Source of the DNA: CAKVON01 sp902475665
GTDB taxonomy: Bacteria; Actinomycetota; Coriobacteriia; Coriobacteriales; Atopobiaceae
Assembly: GCA_036321795.1 (NCBI GenBank)
Contig: JAWQCY010000004.1
Location: forward strand, 124,001 to 188,000
Reading direction: 5' to 3'
DNA: 64,000 bases
Shown here: positions 33,512 to 41,577 of the stretch, in pieces
How positions within the stretch are numbered: the first letter of the stretch is position 1
Layout: every line of letters starts with the position of its first letter
The notes under the pieces: generated by a model
Told to the model about the DNA's origin: nothing
Database searches by the model: none
The model's input: only the letters and a program-made list of their open reading frames with translations
Made by a program: the position numbers and the translations under genes

Positions 33512-34447
33512 CTAGAGGTACTTCTTCCAGTCGGGCTCGCCCTCGTCCTCGTCATCCTTCTCGGGATGTTTGGGCTCGGCGGGCTCGGCGACCAGTGGGG
33601 CGGTGTAGGGCTCCTCGTTTGCCTGCGGGAACTTTGCGAAGACGTGCGAGAACACGTCGAGGTTCTCGTCGTGGCGACGGCGCGGGATGGCAAGCGTCAC
33701 CTTGGACGCGCGGTGGGTGCCGTCGGCAAGCTCCTCCAGCAGGATGCGCGCGACCGTGGCGGCGTCCCAGCCAAAGACGCCGCAGCCGAAGGCGCCCAGC
33801 ACGAGCTTGTCGTGGCCGAGCGAGTCGGCGATCGCCAGCACCAGGCGCACGCGGCTGCGCATCGCGCGCTCGAGCACGTCATCGCCCAGGTGGTAGTCAG
33901 CGCGGGCTCGACGTGCGTTGGGAGCGGCCGCGACGATGACGTCGGCGTACGAGTGGTACTTCTCACGCTCGAAGCGCACCTTGGGCACGACCATCGCGCG
34001 GTCACGGTACAGCTCGCAGTTGATGTTGGTGCGACGGTTCTCGGAGTACCAGCCGTCAAAGCGGCGCAGGACGTTGTAGAGGAACGACTCGGCGCACAGC
34101 GACTCCTCCTGCGCCATGGTGCCGCGGTCGTAGCCGCCACCCGGGTGCGTGAAGGAGGCAAAGTCGAGCACGGCCAGGTCGCACATGTCGGCACGCCCGC
34201 GTCCGCGCGCGAGCACCGCGGCGACGCTGTCCTCGTCGACGACCTCGACCTCGGGCACGACGCCCGTCTGGCCCGCGGCGGGCTTGGGCGCCGCGTCGAA
34301 GAAGAGGGTCCCGCGGACGGCGCGGTCGATCTCGGACCCCAGGCGCTCGTCCATCTCGAACGTGTGCCTCTCGGCCTCCGCGCGTCGCGCGTTTTTGCGG
34401 TCGCTCGGGTTCCTGCGATCGTTCGGGCCGTTCTGCTGCTTGGCCAT
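33512..34447 (-). CDS. Microbial-type poly(ADP-ribose) glycohydrolase (TIGR02452 family)
   Basis: 311 residues. A macrodomain-type core contains LDFASFTHPGGGYDRG and TMAQEESLC, the GGG(X)nQEE signature whose Glu pair is catalytic in bacterial PARG. Downstream are YADVIVAAAPN and LGAFGCGVFGWD. Such enzymes remove ADP-ribose polymers or related adducts. The C-terminus is acidic and disordered (EKDDEDEGEPDWKKYL). ATG 34447 has AGGGGG upstream. No ADP-ribosyltransferase is in the window. Confidence 0.88.
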   Translation of the reverse strand: MAKQQNGPNDRRNPSDRKNARRAEAERHTFEMDERLGSEIDRAVRGTLFFDAAPKPAAGQTGVVPEVEVVDEDSVAAVLARGRGRADMCDLAVLDFASFTHPGGGYDRGTMAQEESLCAESFLYNVLRRFDGWYSENRRTNINCELYRDRAMVVPKVRFEREKYHSYADVIVAAAPNARRARADYHLGDDVLERAMRSRVRLVLAIADSLGHDKLVLGAFGCGVFGWDAATVARILLEELADGTHRASKVTLAIPRRRHDENLDVFSHVFAKFPQANEEPYTAPLVAEPAEPKHPEKDDEDEGEPDWKKYL

Positions 34448-34505
34448 GGTGCCCCCTAAAGACGAGTCCGCACGGCGATTTGCCACGACAGTCTAGGCAC
34501 ATGGC

Positions 34506-34514
34506 GAGAAGTGC
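34506..34514 (+). repeat. Intergenic GAGAAGTGC motif copy
   Basis: GGCGAGAAGTGCG in the 120-bp gap upstream of the PARG-like gene. Confidence 0.5.
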
Positions 34515-34567
34515 GTGCGAACACCCTGCGCATTTACGCGGATTGTAACGTTTCGCCTGGTCTGTGC

Positions 34568-35428
34568 CTAGATGTCACGCATGGCCAGCGCCACGGCGTC
34601 TTCCGGGTCGTCGGTGACCGCGACGAGTTCGGGGTCGAGCGCGGAGACGTTGCCCGACGCGACCACGGTCCCGCCGATCCAGTCCAGTAGCCCCTGCCAG
34701 TACTCGGAGCCGTACAGCACCACGGGCATGTTCGCGATCTTGTGGGTCTGCACCAGGGTCAGAAGCTCGAACGCCTCGTCCAGGGTGCCGAAGCCGCCCG
34801 GGCACACGATGGCGCCGCGCGAGTACTTGACGAACATTACCTTGCGCACGAAGAAGTACCTGAACGACACGCCCAGGTTGACCCACTCGTTGAGGCCCTG
34901 CTCGTGCGGGAGCTCGATGCCCAGGCCGACCGACTTGCCGCCCTGCTCGGAGGCGCCACGGTTGACGGCCTCCATCACGCCGGGGCCGCCGCCAGTAATC
35001 ACCGCCGCGCCACGCCGTGCGATGAGGCCGCCCATGGTATGGGCCGCCTCGTAGACCGGGTCGGTGCGCGGGGTGCGCGCCGAGCCGAACACCGCGACGG
35101 CGGGGCCAAGCTCCGCCAGCGCGCCGAAGCCCTCGACGAACTCGGACTGGATGCGCATGACGCGCCACGGGTCCATGTGCAGCCAGTCGGTGGAGTCCTC
35201 GGGCGCCAGCAGGTTGCCCGTGGTGGTGGACTTGGGGATCATCTGGCCGCGCAGCAGCACGGGGCCGCGGCGGTAGGCGTCGCCCAGGGGGCTTTCGGCC
35301 TGCATCCGGCTTGCCGGCATGCCCTGCGGACGCACGGTGTTGGCCGCGGTGCGCGCGACGTCCTTCTCGGCAGACGGCGAATCCGGGTAGCCAGACTTGC
35401 GGGAGTGCCTCTTGCTCTTCTTGGACAC
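34568..35428 (-). CDS. LOG family protein (TIGR00730-type nucleotide 5'-monophosphate phosphoribohydrolase)
   Basis: 286 residues. The Rossmann-like core has AVFGSARTPRTDPVY, ITGGGPGVMEAVNRGA and the catalytic loop CPGGFGTLDEAFE (PGGxGTxxE). LOG proteins split nucleoside 5'-monophosphates into base and ribose 5-phosphate. An N-terminal basic and disordered head of about 90 residues includes SAEKDV, written by a motif copy (35360-35373). I chose GTG 35428 for its AAGGAGGAA site; the open frame upstream is read-through. Confidence 0.9.
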   Translation of the reverse strand: MSKKSKRHSRKSGYPDSPSAEKDVARTAANTVRPQGMPASRMQAESPLGDAYRRGPVLLRGQMIPKSTTTGNLLAPEDSTDWLHMDPWRVMRIQSEFVEGFGALAELGPAVAVFGSARTPRTDPVYEAAHTMGGLIARRGAAVITGGGPGVMEAVNRGASEQGGKSVGLGIELPHEQGLNEWVNLGVSFRYFFVRKVMFVKYSRGAIVCPGGFGTLDEAFELLTLVQTHKIANMPVVLYGSEYWQGLLDWIGGTVVASGNVSALDPELVAVTDDPEDAVALAMRDI

Positions 35429-35524
35429 GGTTCCTCCTTGCCCGCGCGACGCGACCCCGCGCCGCGAACGTTCGTCCGTTAGGTGTCTATTCCCAACGGC
35501 CGATGTTAGATGCGCTTCCATGTC

Positions 35525-35533
35525 GAGAAGGAC
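35525..35533 (+). repeat. Intergenic GAGAAGGAC motif copy
   Basis: ATGTCGAGAAGGACAGC in the gap between the LOG gene and the DNA glycosylase gene. Confidence 0.5.
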
Positions 35534-35553
35534 AGCGGCCCGTAAGGCCCTCG

Positions 35554-36126
35554 TCAGAGCAGGTGGCCCGACAACGCATCGGACCAGGCGGCCGTCAGGC
35601 GCTCGAGCGACCAGGCGGCGTTGGCGGGACTTGTGGAGGGCAGCGCGACCATGGGGACGTCGCCCGTGGCACCCGCCAGGTGGCGGCGGAACAGCCGCGC
35701 CGAGGTGCCGCCGTTGCACGCGATCAGGCTGACGGGCGAGTCGCGCAGGATGGGCACGAGGTCCACGGGCACCACGTTGCGTATGCTGGCGTCGCTCGAT
35801 CCGCGCACGTCGCAGCTGGCCACGACGTCCCACAGGGCGATCCCGTGCGCGAGCAGCATCCCGCGCTTGAGCTCGATGGATTCGGCGGGCGTCGCCGCAT
35901 GCCCGGGCAGGCCGACCACGGCGTCGGCGGTCGGGTCGCCGGCGTTGGGCGGCACGTCGCAGCCACAGCACGCCGCGACCACCCGCCAGAAGCGGTTGCG
36001 CGGGTTGCCGTAGTAGAAGGCGTTCTCGCGGGAGAGCACCGACGGGAACGACCCCAGCACGAGTACGCGGCTGCGCGCGTCGAACACGGGGTCGAAGCCA
36101 TGGTCTATGTGGGTGAGCTCGGCCAT
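35554..36126 (-). CDS. DNA-deoxyinosine (hypoxanthine-DNA) glycosylase, UDG superfamily family 6
   Basis: 190 residues. LVLGSFPSVLSRENAFYYGN then PRNRFWRV is the family 6 HDG signature, and LPSTSPANAAWS is the second active-site loop (usually LPSTSPANA). Such enzymes remove hypoxanthine from deaminated adenine in DNA. It sits 15 bases after the ornithine cyclodeaminase gene in the same direction. Confidence 0.88.
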   Translation of the reverse strand: MAELTHIDHGFDPVFDARSRVLVLGSFPSVLSRENAFYYGNPRNRFWRVVAACCGCDVPPNAGDPTADAVVGLPGHAATPAESIELKRGMLLAHGIALWDVVASCDVRGSSDASIRNVVPVDLVPILRDSPVSLIACNGGTSARLFRRHLAGATGDVPMVALPSTSPANAAWSLERLTAAWSDALSGHLL

Positions 36127-36141
36127 GGGCCAAGCATATCG

Positions 36142-37155
36142 CTACAGCGCGACCTCGGTGCCCACGCCGGCGCTTCGCGCGGCGTCCACGATGCGCGCGG
36201 CGCACACAACGTCCTCGGCGGCGATGCCGACCGTCTTGAAGACGGTCACCTGGTCGGGCGATGTGCGACCGCAGACCTTGCCCGCCACGAGCTCGCCCAG
36301 CTCGTCGCACCGATCGATGCCCGGGAGCGTGCCATGGGCGATGGCGTCCAGGATCTCGCCGTCCTCCCCCAGGATCGCCTCGCGCGAGTCCACCAGAAGG
36401 CGGTCGGCACGGCCCAGAAGCGCCTCGGGAAGCTCGTGCATCTCGGGCGTGTAGGAGCCCACGCCGTTGACGTGGCACCCGTCGGGCACCCACGACGCGT
36501 CGAACACGGGGTCGTTCGACGTCGTGACGCACGTGATGACGTCGGCGGCGCGCACGGTCTTCTCAGCATCCGACGAGGCCTCGATGCGCGTGCGATAGGT
36601 GCCGCCGAAGCGCTCGGACATGCGCTCGGCGAAGCGCTCGGCACACTCGGGGAAGTAGTCGATGACGTAAACGACGTCCAGGTCACGGGTGGCGAGAAGT
36701 GCCTCAAGCTGACAGGCGGCCTGACCACCGCAGCCAAACAGCGCGCCCGTGCGAGCGTCATCGCGGGCCAGGAGCCGCGTCGCCGCCCCCGACGCGGCAG
36801 CGGTGCGCAGCTGCGTCAGGTACGTGCCGTTGAGAAGTGCGGCGGGCATGCCCGTAGCCGGGTCCATCACGAGCATGGTCGCCGGGATCGTGGGCAGCCC
36901 GAGCTTGCGGTTGCCCTCGAAGAAGCCCAGCGTCTTGACGCCCATCGAGTCGGTGCCCGCGGCGCGCTGGGCGTCGCCGCCCACGTAGCCGGGCATCACG
37001 ATCATGTTGCCGTCGCGACCGGGGATGGGCTGGACGGTGCGCAGCGGCACCTCGGCTCCCCCTGCCGAGAAGGACTCGAACGCCTCGGCGACCGCGTCGA
37101 TCGCGTCGTCCATGCCAAAGCACCCACGGATGTCTTCCTCGGAAAGGATGAGCAT
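36142..37155 (-). CDS. Ornithine cyclodeaminase/mu-crystallin family protein
   Basis: 337 residues. Hallmarks: GNMIVMPGYVGG, GVKTLGFFEGNRKLGLPTI, LTQLRTAAASGAATR and the NAD-binding GALFGCGGQAACQLEALL (GxGxQA form with Cys). Family members deaminate ornithine to proline, or act as alanine or other amino acid dehydrogenases or ketimine reductases; the exact substrate is open. It contains three motif copies, at 36694, 36832 and 37061-37075; the last encodes ESFSAGG. Confidence 0.88.
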   Translation of the reverse strand: MLILSEEDIRGCFGMDDAIDAVAEAFESFSAGGAEVPLRTVQPIPGRDGNMIVMPGYVGGDAQRAAGTDSMGVKTLGFFEGNRKLGLPTIPATMLVMDPATGMPAALLNGTYLTQLRTAAASGAATRLLARDDARTGALFGCGGQAACQLEALLATRDLDVVYVIDYFPECAERFAERMSERFGGTYRTRIEASSDAEKTVRAADVITCVTTSNDPVFDASWVPDGCHVNGVGSYTPEMHELPEALLGRADRLLVDSREAILGEDGEILDAIAHGTLPGIDRCDELGELVAGKVCGRTSPDQVTVFKTVGIAAEDVVCAARIVDAARSAGVGTEVAL

Positions 37156-37209
37156 TGGGACCCCCTTCGCTGCCGTGCCGGCGGCGTGGGTCCCACGTGG
37201 TCGACGCGG

Positions 37210-38403
37210 CTAGCCCTCGTCGTCCTCGTCGTCGGGCAGCGAGCGCGCGGCCACGTCGACGTGGTCGTCTGCCGCAGGGTCCGGAAGCGAGTCCGCCAGG
37301 CCGAACGGCTCGTCGAGGTCGGCCAGGTCATCCTCCCCTGACGGGCCCGCGACCCGCGCGCCCTTCCTGGCAGGCGCGTCCTCGCTCGCAGGCGCGTCCC
37401 CCTTGGCACCCTCGGGCTGCCCTGGCAGCAAATCATAGGGCATGGCATGTGCCAGCAGGTAGAACACCAGCAGCACGGGCAACAGGACCGGAACGAACCT
37501 GATCGCGGCAAGCAACACGCAGCAGCGCGCGAGCAGGAACAGGGCGCGACGCCAGCCGCGGCGGGGCCGCGTCTCGCAGGTCATGCGGACGAAGCCGCCG
37601 CCCGGCGTGCTGCCGCCGTGCGCCGCCGGGACAAGCAGCTCGACCACGACGAACGAGGCGACCCAGATGCCCGTGCACAGCTCGTCGAAGGACTCGACCC
37701 AGATGCCCCCGACCTGCGTGGCAAGCTCGAGCCCGAGGGTGGCCGCCAGGTAGACCGCCATCACCAGGGCCATGTCGATGGTCAGCGCCACCCCGCGACG
37801 CATCAGGCCGGGCGCGCGGCATATGTCCTTCTCGCCCAGCCTCCTGCGCGGCAGCAGGCGGTTGAGCGCCGCCGCGATGAGCCACCCGATGGCGGCACCC
37901 GACGTGTTCCACAGAAGATCGTCCACGTCGAAGCAGCGATACGCGTACGGATACGCGCCAAACAACCCCGTGAGCTGCGACGTCTCGATCAGAAGCGACG
38001 TCAGCAGGCCCAGGGCCAGCGTCTGGGCGAACCCCCAGCCGAGCCCCCTGCCCACGACGATGCCAAGCGGCAGGAAGAAGGCCACGTTCGCCAGGATCTG
38101 GAAGACGGCCCTCGCCCCGCCGTCGCGCACGTCGGCGACGAACCCCATGGGGTCGAGCTGGGGCGCCACGCCAAAGGTCACGCCCGCGCCGCGGTCACCC
38201 GACGGCAGCGGATACAGCGTGAAGCACACGAGCGACAACAGGTACAGCACCGTCAGGTAGCAGCCAAGCACCGTCCTCACGCCCAGACGGCCGTCCCTGT
38301 GGTAGAGAAACGCCAGGATCGGCAGGGTCAGGACGAGTGCCGCCAGCGGCCACAGCGATGCCGCGAGCCTAAAGCTCGGGCTGAACGCGACTAGATACGA
38401 CAT
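37210..38403 (-). CDS. VanZ-RDD domain membrane protein
   Basis: 397 residues. The N-terminal half (about 1-190) is a VanZ-like domain with NVAFFLPLGIVVGRG, LLIETSQLTG and FDVDDLLWNTSGAAIGW. The second half (about 205-320) is an RDD-type domain (LMRRGVALTIDMALVMAVY, with Arg and Asp residues in helices). The last 80 residues are acidic, with imperfect repeats around APARKG that resemble worn copies of the GAGAAG motif (37363-37410). A precise copy at 37825-37833 writes LGEKDI in the linker between the domains. Function unknown; VanZ homologues affect envelope-drug resistance. Confidence 0.82.
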   Translation of the reverse strand: MSYLVAFSPSFRLAASLWPLAALVLTLPILAFLYHRDGRLGVRTVLGCYLTVLYLLSLVCFTLYPLPSGDRGAGVTFGVAPQLDPMGFVADVRDGGARAVFQILANVAFFLPLGIVVGRGLGWGFAQTLALGLLTSLLIETSQLTGLFGAYPYAYRCFDVDDLLWNTSGAAIGWLIAAALNRLLPRRRLGEKDICRAPGLMRRGVALTIDMALVMAVYLAATLGLELATQVGGIWVESFDELCTGIWVASFVVVELLVPAAHGGSTPGGGFVRMTCETRPRRGWRRALFLLARCCVLLAAIRFVPVLLPVLLVFYLLAHAMPYDLLPGQPEGAKGDAPASEDAPARKGARVAGPSGEDDLADLDEPFGLADSLPDPAADDHVDVAARSLPDDEDDEG

Positions 38404-38416
38404 GCCTGCAGAACCA

Positions 38417-38578
38417 CTACCTCGCTACGATCCAGAGCGCTGCCATCATGACGGCAAAGACCACCGTCATCGTCGCGACCCACAGGCTCTGCTCGACAAA
38501 GCCCATCTGGCCCGAGACCATGCGCTCGTTGTTATCCCAAAAGTCCCGCAGGCCACCCCGCGCGATTCGAACAATCAT
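38417..38578 (-). CDS. Small single-pass membrane protein, 53 residues
   Basis: ATG 38578 with GGGAGCAGGGT upstream. A charged head (IRGGLRDFWDNNERMVSGQ-like, here RIARGGLRDFWDNNERMV) and one C-terminal helix (SLWVATMTVVFAVMMAALWI). It lies 13 bases before the VanZ-RDD gene and is probably cotranscribed. No family recognised. Confidence 0.55.
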   Translation of the reverse strand: MIVRIARGGLRDFWDNNERMVSGQMGFVEQSLWVATMTVVFAVMMAALWIVAR

Positions 38579-38767
38579 ACCCTGCTCCCATGGCTCGGGG
38601 GGCGGCGCGACACCCGGCGCACCCTGACCCCCGCGGGGCACGGCCCCGCACCAACCATGTTCGCGGCATGTGTTTCGAGGCTCCATCGATTTGGCTTACG
38701 CCCGGCTCACGCTTTCGTAAGGCTGCTATCGTCGGGCAAAACCCTGCAGAGAAGGACCACCCGTCAC

Positions 38768-39712
38768 ATGGACAACCTGATATTCAGCCTCAACGCAACG
38801 ATGCCCGTCTTCCTCATGATGGTCGTGGGCTACGGCCTGCGGCGCGGCGGCCTGGTGTCCGACGAGCTCGCGAGCCTCTCCAACTCGTTCGTGTTCCGCG
38901 TCGCCCTGCCCGCGCTTCTCTTCCACGACCTGGCGACCATGGACATCGGCGAGGTGTGGGACGGCGGCTTCGTCGCCTTCTGCGCGCTCGCCACCCTCGC
39001 GAGCATCGCGATCAGCTACGTCGTCGCGCTGGCATTCCGCGGGGCCGACTGGCGCGGCGAGGCCGTGCAGGCGCAGTTCCGCTCGGCGACGACGTTTCTG
39101 GGCGTGGCCTTCGTGCAGAACATCTACGGCAACACCGGCGCCGCGCCGCTCATGATCATCGGCGCCGCACCCATCTACAACGTCGTGTCCGTCATCATCC
39201 TCGAGCTCATGCGTCCCGGCCAGGGCCGCGTCACGCGCGAGCTGCTGCGCAAGTCGCTGCGCCAGATCGCGACCAACCCGCTGATCCTGGCGATCCTTGC
39301 GGGTGCCGCGTGGTCGGCGCTGCGCCTGCCCCTGCCCGGCATCGTGGACGCCACGATCGGCCAGGTGGGAGGTCTCGCCACGCCGTTGGGCCTCATCGCG
39401 CTGGGGGCAAGCTTCGACGCGAGGCGCGCCCTGGCGATGCGCGTGCCCACGCTCGTGTGCACGCTCATGAAGCTCGTGGGCATGGCCGCCGTCTTCGTGC
39501 CCTGCGCGGTGGCGCTCGGCTACACCGGCCAAAAGCTCGTCGCCGCCCTCATGATGCTGGGCCTTCCCACCACGGTCTCGGCCTTCGTCATGGCACGCGG
39601 CATGGGCCACGACGGCACGCTGACCTCGAGCGTGGTCATGCTGTCGACGCTTCTGTCCTCGGTCACGCTCACGGCATGGCTGTGGCTCCTGCGCTCGCTC
39701 GGCCTGGTGTAG
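38768..39712 (+). CDS. AEC family transporter (auxin efflux carrier-like permease)
   Basis: 314 residues with about ten helices. LNATMPVFLMMVVGYGLRR at the N-terminus, LSNSFVFRVALPALLFHDLA, and a C-terminal repeat (LALMRVP-like region then LMMLGLPTTVSAFVMARG) are typical of the AEC family that exports or imports carboxylates such as malate. The ATG follows a GAGAAGGAC copy (38749-38757) whose AGAAGGA may act as ribosome site. Stop TAG 39710-39712 runs into a GAGAAGTGC copy. Confidence 0.88.
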   Translation: MDNLIFSLNATMPVFLMMVVGYGLRRGGLVSDELASLSNSFVFRVALPALLFHDLATMDIGEVWDGGFVAFCALATLASIAISYVVALAFRGADWRGEAVQAQFRSATTFLGVAFVQNIYGNTGAAPLMIIGAAPIYNVVSVIILELMRPGQGRVTRELLRKSLRQIATNPLILAILAGAAWSALRLPLPGIVDATIGQVGGLATPLGLIALGASFDARRALAMRVPTLVCTLMKLVGMAAVFVPCAVALGYTGQKLVAALMMLGLPTTVSAFVMARGMGHDGTLTSSVVMLSTLLSSVTLTAWLWLLRSLGLV

Positions 39713-39735
39713 AGAAGTGCCGCGAGGCCGCGGCT
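39710..39735 (+). repeat. Motif copy fused to stop codon, followed by GC hairpin
   Basis: TAGAGAAGTGCCGCG is followed by AGG and CCGCGGC; GCCGCG/CGCGGC can pair. The same layout is seen after the LysR gene at 16160. Confidence 0.55.
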
Positions 39736-41230
39736 ATGCGGAGGTGGAGTCACTCTTGCCCTGGTCCATCGCCATGAGCTCGTCGATGGTCACGAACTCG
39801 TAGCCCTTCTCCTTGAGGGTGGGCAGGGCCAGTCGCAGTCCCTCGACGGTCTGCGAACGGTCGCCGCCGCCGTCGTGCATCAGGATGACGTCGCCGGGCT
39901 GGGCACTCTCGATTGCGGACGCGATGGCGTCGGCGCCGGGGCGCCTCCAGTCCTCGGTGTCCACGTTCCAACCGATCTCCGCCGTGACGAGGTCCTTGAG
40001 GTTGGGGATGATGTCGCCGACGTAGTTGCCGCCCGGGGCACGCAGGATGTGCTCCGGCTCCTCGCCGGTGACGCTCTTGATGGCCTCGTAGCCCTTCTCG
40101 ACCTCCTGGCGCTGCTCGTCGGCGGTCATGTAGGTGAGGTTGACGCCCTGGCCGGAGCCCGACGCGTGGTCCCAGGTGTGGGTCGCGATCTGGTGGCCCT
40201 CCTTGTGGATGCGCTTGACGACGTCGGCGTTCTCGGCGATCTGGTTGCCGATCTCGAAGAACGTGGCCTTGGCGCCGTTGTCCTTGAGGATGTCCAGAAT
40301 CTCGGCGGTGGTGTCGGGCCAGGGGCCGTCGTCGAAGGTGAGGGCGATGGCCTTCTTGTCGCCAGTGTTGACGGTGTAGACCGAGTAGCCAGAGTCCTTG
40401 GCCTTCTTGGTGACCTTGGTCGCGGTCTTGCCGGAGACCTTGCCGGTGCGGACCTCCTCCTCGCCGGCCTCGCCGTCGGAGTACACGTGGATCGAGCCCG
40501 CCCAGTAGTTCTGGTCGGTGCCGCCTGCCACGGTGGGCTCGACGGTCCTCTTCTCGGCGGTGTACTCCTCCTCGACGTCGGTGCCATCGGAGATCTTGAC
40601 CTCGGTGCCACGCGCGAGGTGTGCCTTGGGGTCGGTGACCTTCTTGTTGCCGATGGTGGCGGTGAACTTGGTGCCACCACCCTCCTTCAGGACGCTGCCG
40701 TCGACGGCCACGAGGTTGCCGGCCTTGGGCGAGGCCCAGCCGCCGTCAATGGCGTCCTGCACGGTGGTGAACCAGTTGCACATGTGGCTGACGTCGTTGA
40801 CGCGGACGCTGTACAGCGGCGGGTTGACCACGCAGACGACGACCGCGATGACGAGAAGTGCCACGACGATGGCGCCGGCGAACCTGCCGCCGCGCGAGCC
40901 ACCGCGACGCGTGGGCTTATGGGGGCTGGGACGGCCACCGTTGGGAACGCGCGTGGTGGCCTTGAAGCCGACCGCCCCGCGGGAGGCCTGGGCGTAGGGC
41001 GACTCCGCGCTGGGGACGTAGCGCTGCGCATGCGCCTTGCCGCTCGCGTGGCCCGCGGCGGCGCGCGACTTGGACGCGTGGGCTACGGGCGTGGCGCCGG
41101 CGGTGCGGGTGGCTCCGTCGAACAGCGACCCGGAGCGGGCGTGACCCGGCTTGGGGCGCGGGGCGGATCCGTCGTGGCGGGCATGGGGTCGGGGCGCGCC
41201 GGCGTGGCGGCCGCGGTTGTTCTCGGGCAT
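39734..41230 (-). CDS. Membrane-anchored polysaccharide deacetylase (CE4)
   Basis: 498 residues. A long basic cytoplasmic head (1-118), one membrane anchor (about 119-138), a middle domain with unknown fold (about 140-270), and a C-terminal NodB domain with the five CE4 motifs: ALTFDDGPWPDT, ATHTWDH, RAPGGNYVG, NVDTEDWRRPG and VILMHDGGGDRS. It should remove acetyl groups from peptidoglycan or another surface glycan outside the cell. The gene is convergent with the AEC transporter. Confidence 0.92.
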   Translation of the reverse strand: MPENNRGRHAGAPRPHARHDGSAPRPKPGHARSGSLFDGATRTAGATPVAHASKSRAAAGHASGKAHAQRYVPSAESPYAQASRGAVGFKATTRVPNGGRPSPHKPTRRGGSRGGRFAGAIVVALLVIAVVVCVVNPPLYSVRVNDVSHMCNWFTTVQDAIDGGWASPKAGNLVAVDGSVLKEGGGTKFTATIGNKKVTDPKAHLARGTEVKISDGTDVEEEYTAEKRTVEPTVAGGTDQNYWAGSIHVYSDGEAGEEEVRTGKVSGKTATKVTKKAKDSGYSVYTVNTGDKKAIALTFDDGPWPDTTAEILDILKDNGAKATFFEIGNQIAENADVVKRIHKEGHQIATHTWDHASGSGQGVNLTYMTADEQRQEVEKGYEAIKSVTGEEPEHILRAPGGNYVGDIIPNLKDLVTAEIGWNVDTEDWRRPGADAIASAIESAQPGDVILMHDGGGDRSQTVEGLRLALPTLKEKGYEFVTIDELMAMDQGKSDSTSA

Positions 41231-41330
41231 GGGACTCCCCTATCTGTCGTGCCGTCGCGACACGCGCGCCACAGCTTGGCGGGCACGCGCGGGGTCGCGG
41301 GTCGGCTCGTGAGTCGTTCGGGCCTCGTCG

Positions 41331-41347
41331 GCACTTCTCGGCATGCC
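41331..41347 (-). repeat. Intergenic GAGAAGTGC motif copy with palindrome
   Basis: GCACTTCTCGGCATGCCG in the 347-bp gap between the deacetylase and helicase genes. CGGCATGCCG is a perfect palindrome. Apart from this I see only the helicase control region in the gap, with no further gene. Confidence 0.5.
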
Positions 41348-41577
41348 GAACATGGGTGCCCCTGATTGTCGCACCAACCACCGACAAAAGCGATTCTTAT
41401 GCAGAAACGCCACTTGCGCCCGCGACGTGAACGCCCACGGGTAGAGTGACTCGAGGATTTGAGAGAACGTTGCGCCCCAAAGACACTGTTGGCGCCGCCG
41501 CCTTGGACTGGCGTGCCGGCGACGGGGCGCGCGACGCATCGGCCGCGTTTCGGCCGCAGGATCGAGACCCACACAAC

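Noticed and set aside
35429..36532. Extension of the LOG frame upstream
   Set aside because: It overlaps the DNA glycosylase gene; GTG 35428 has a near-perfect ribosome site.
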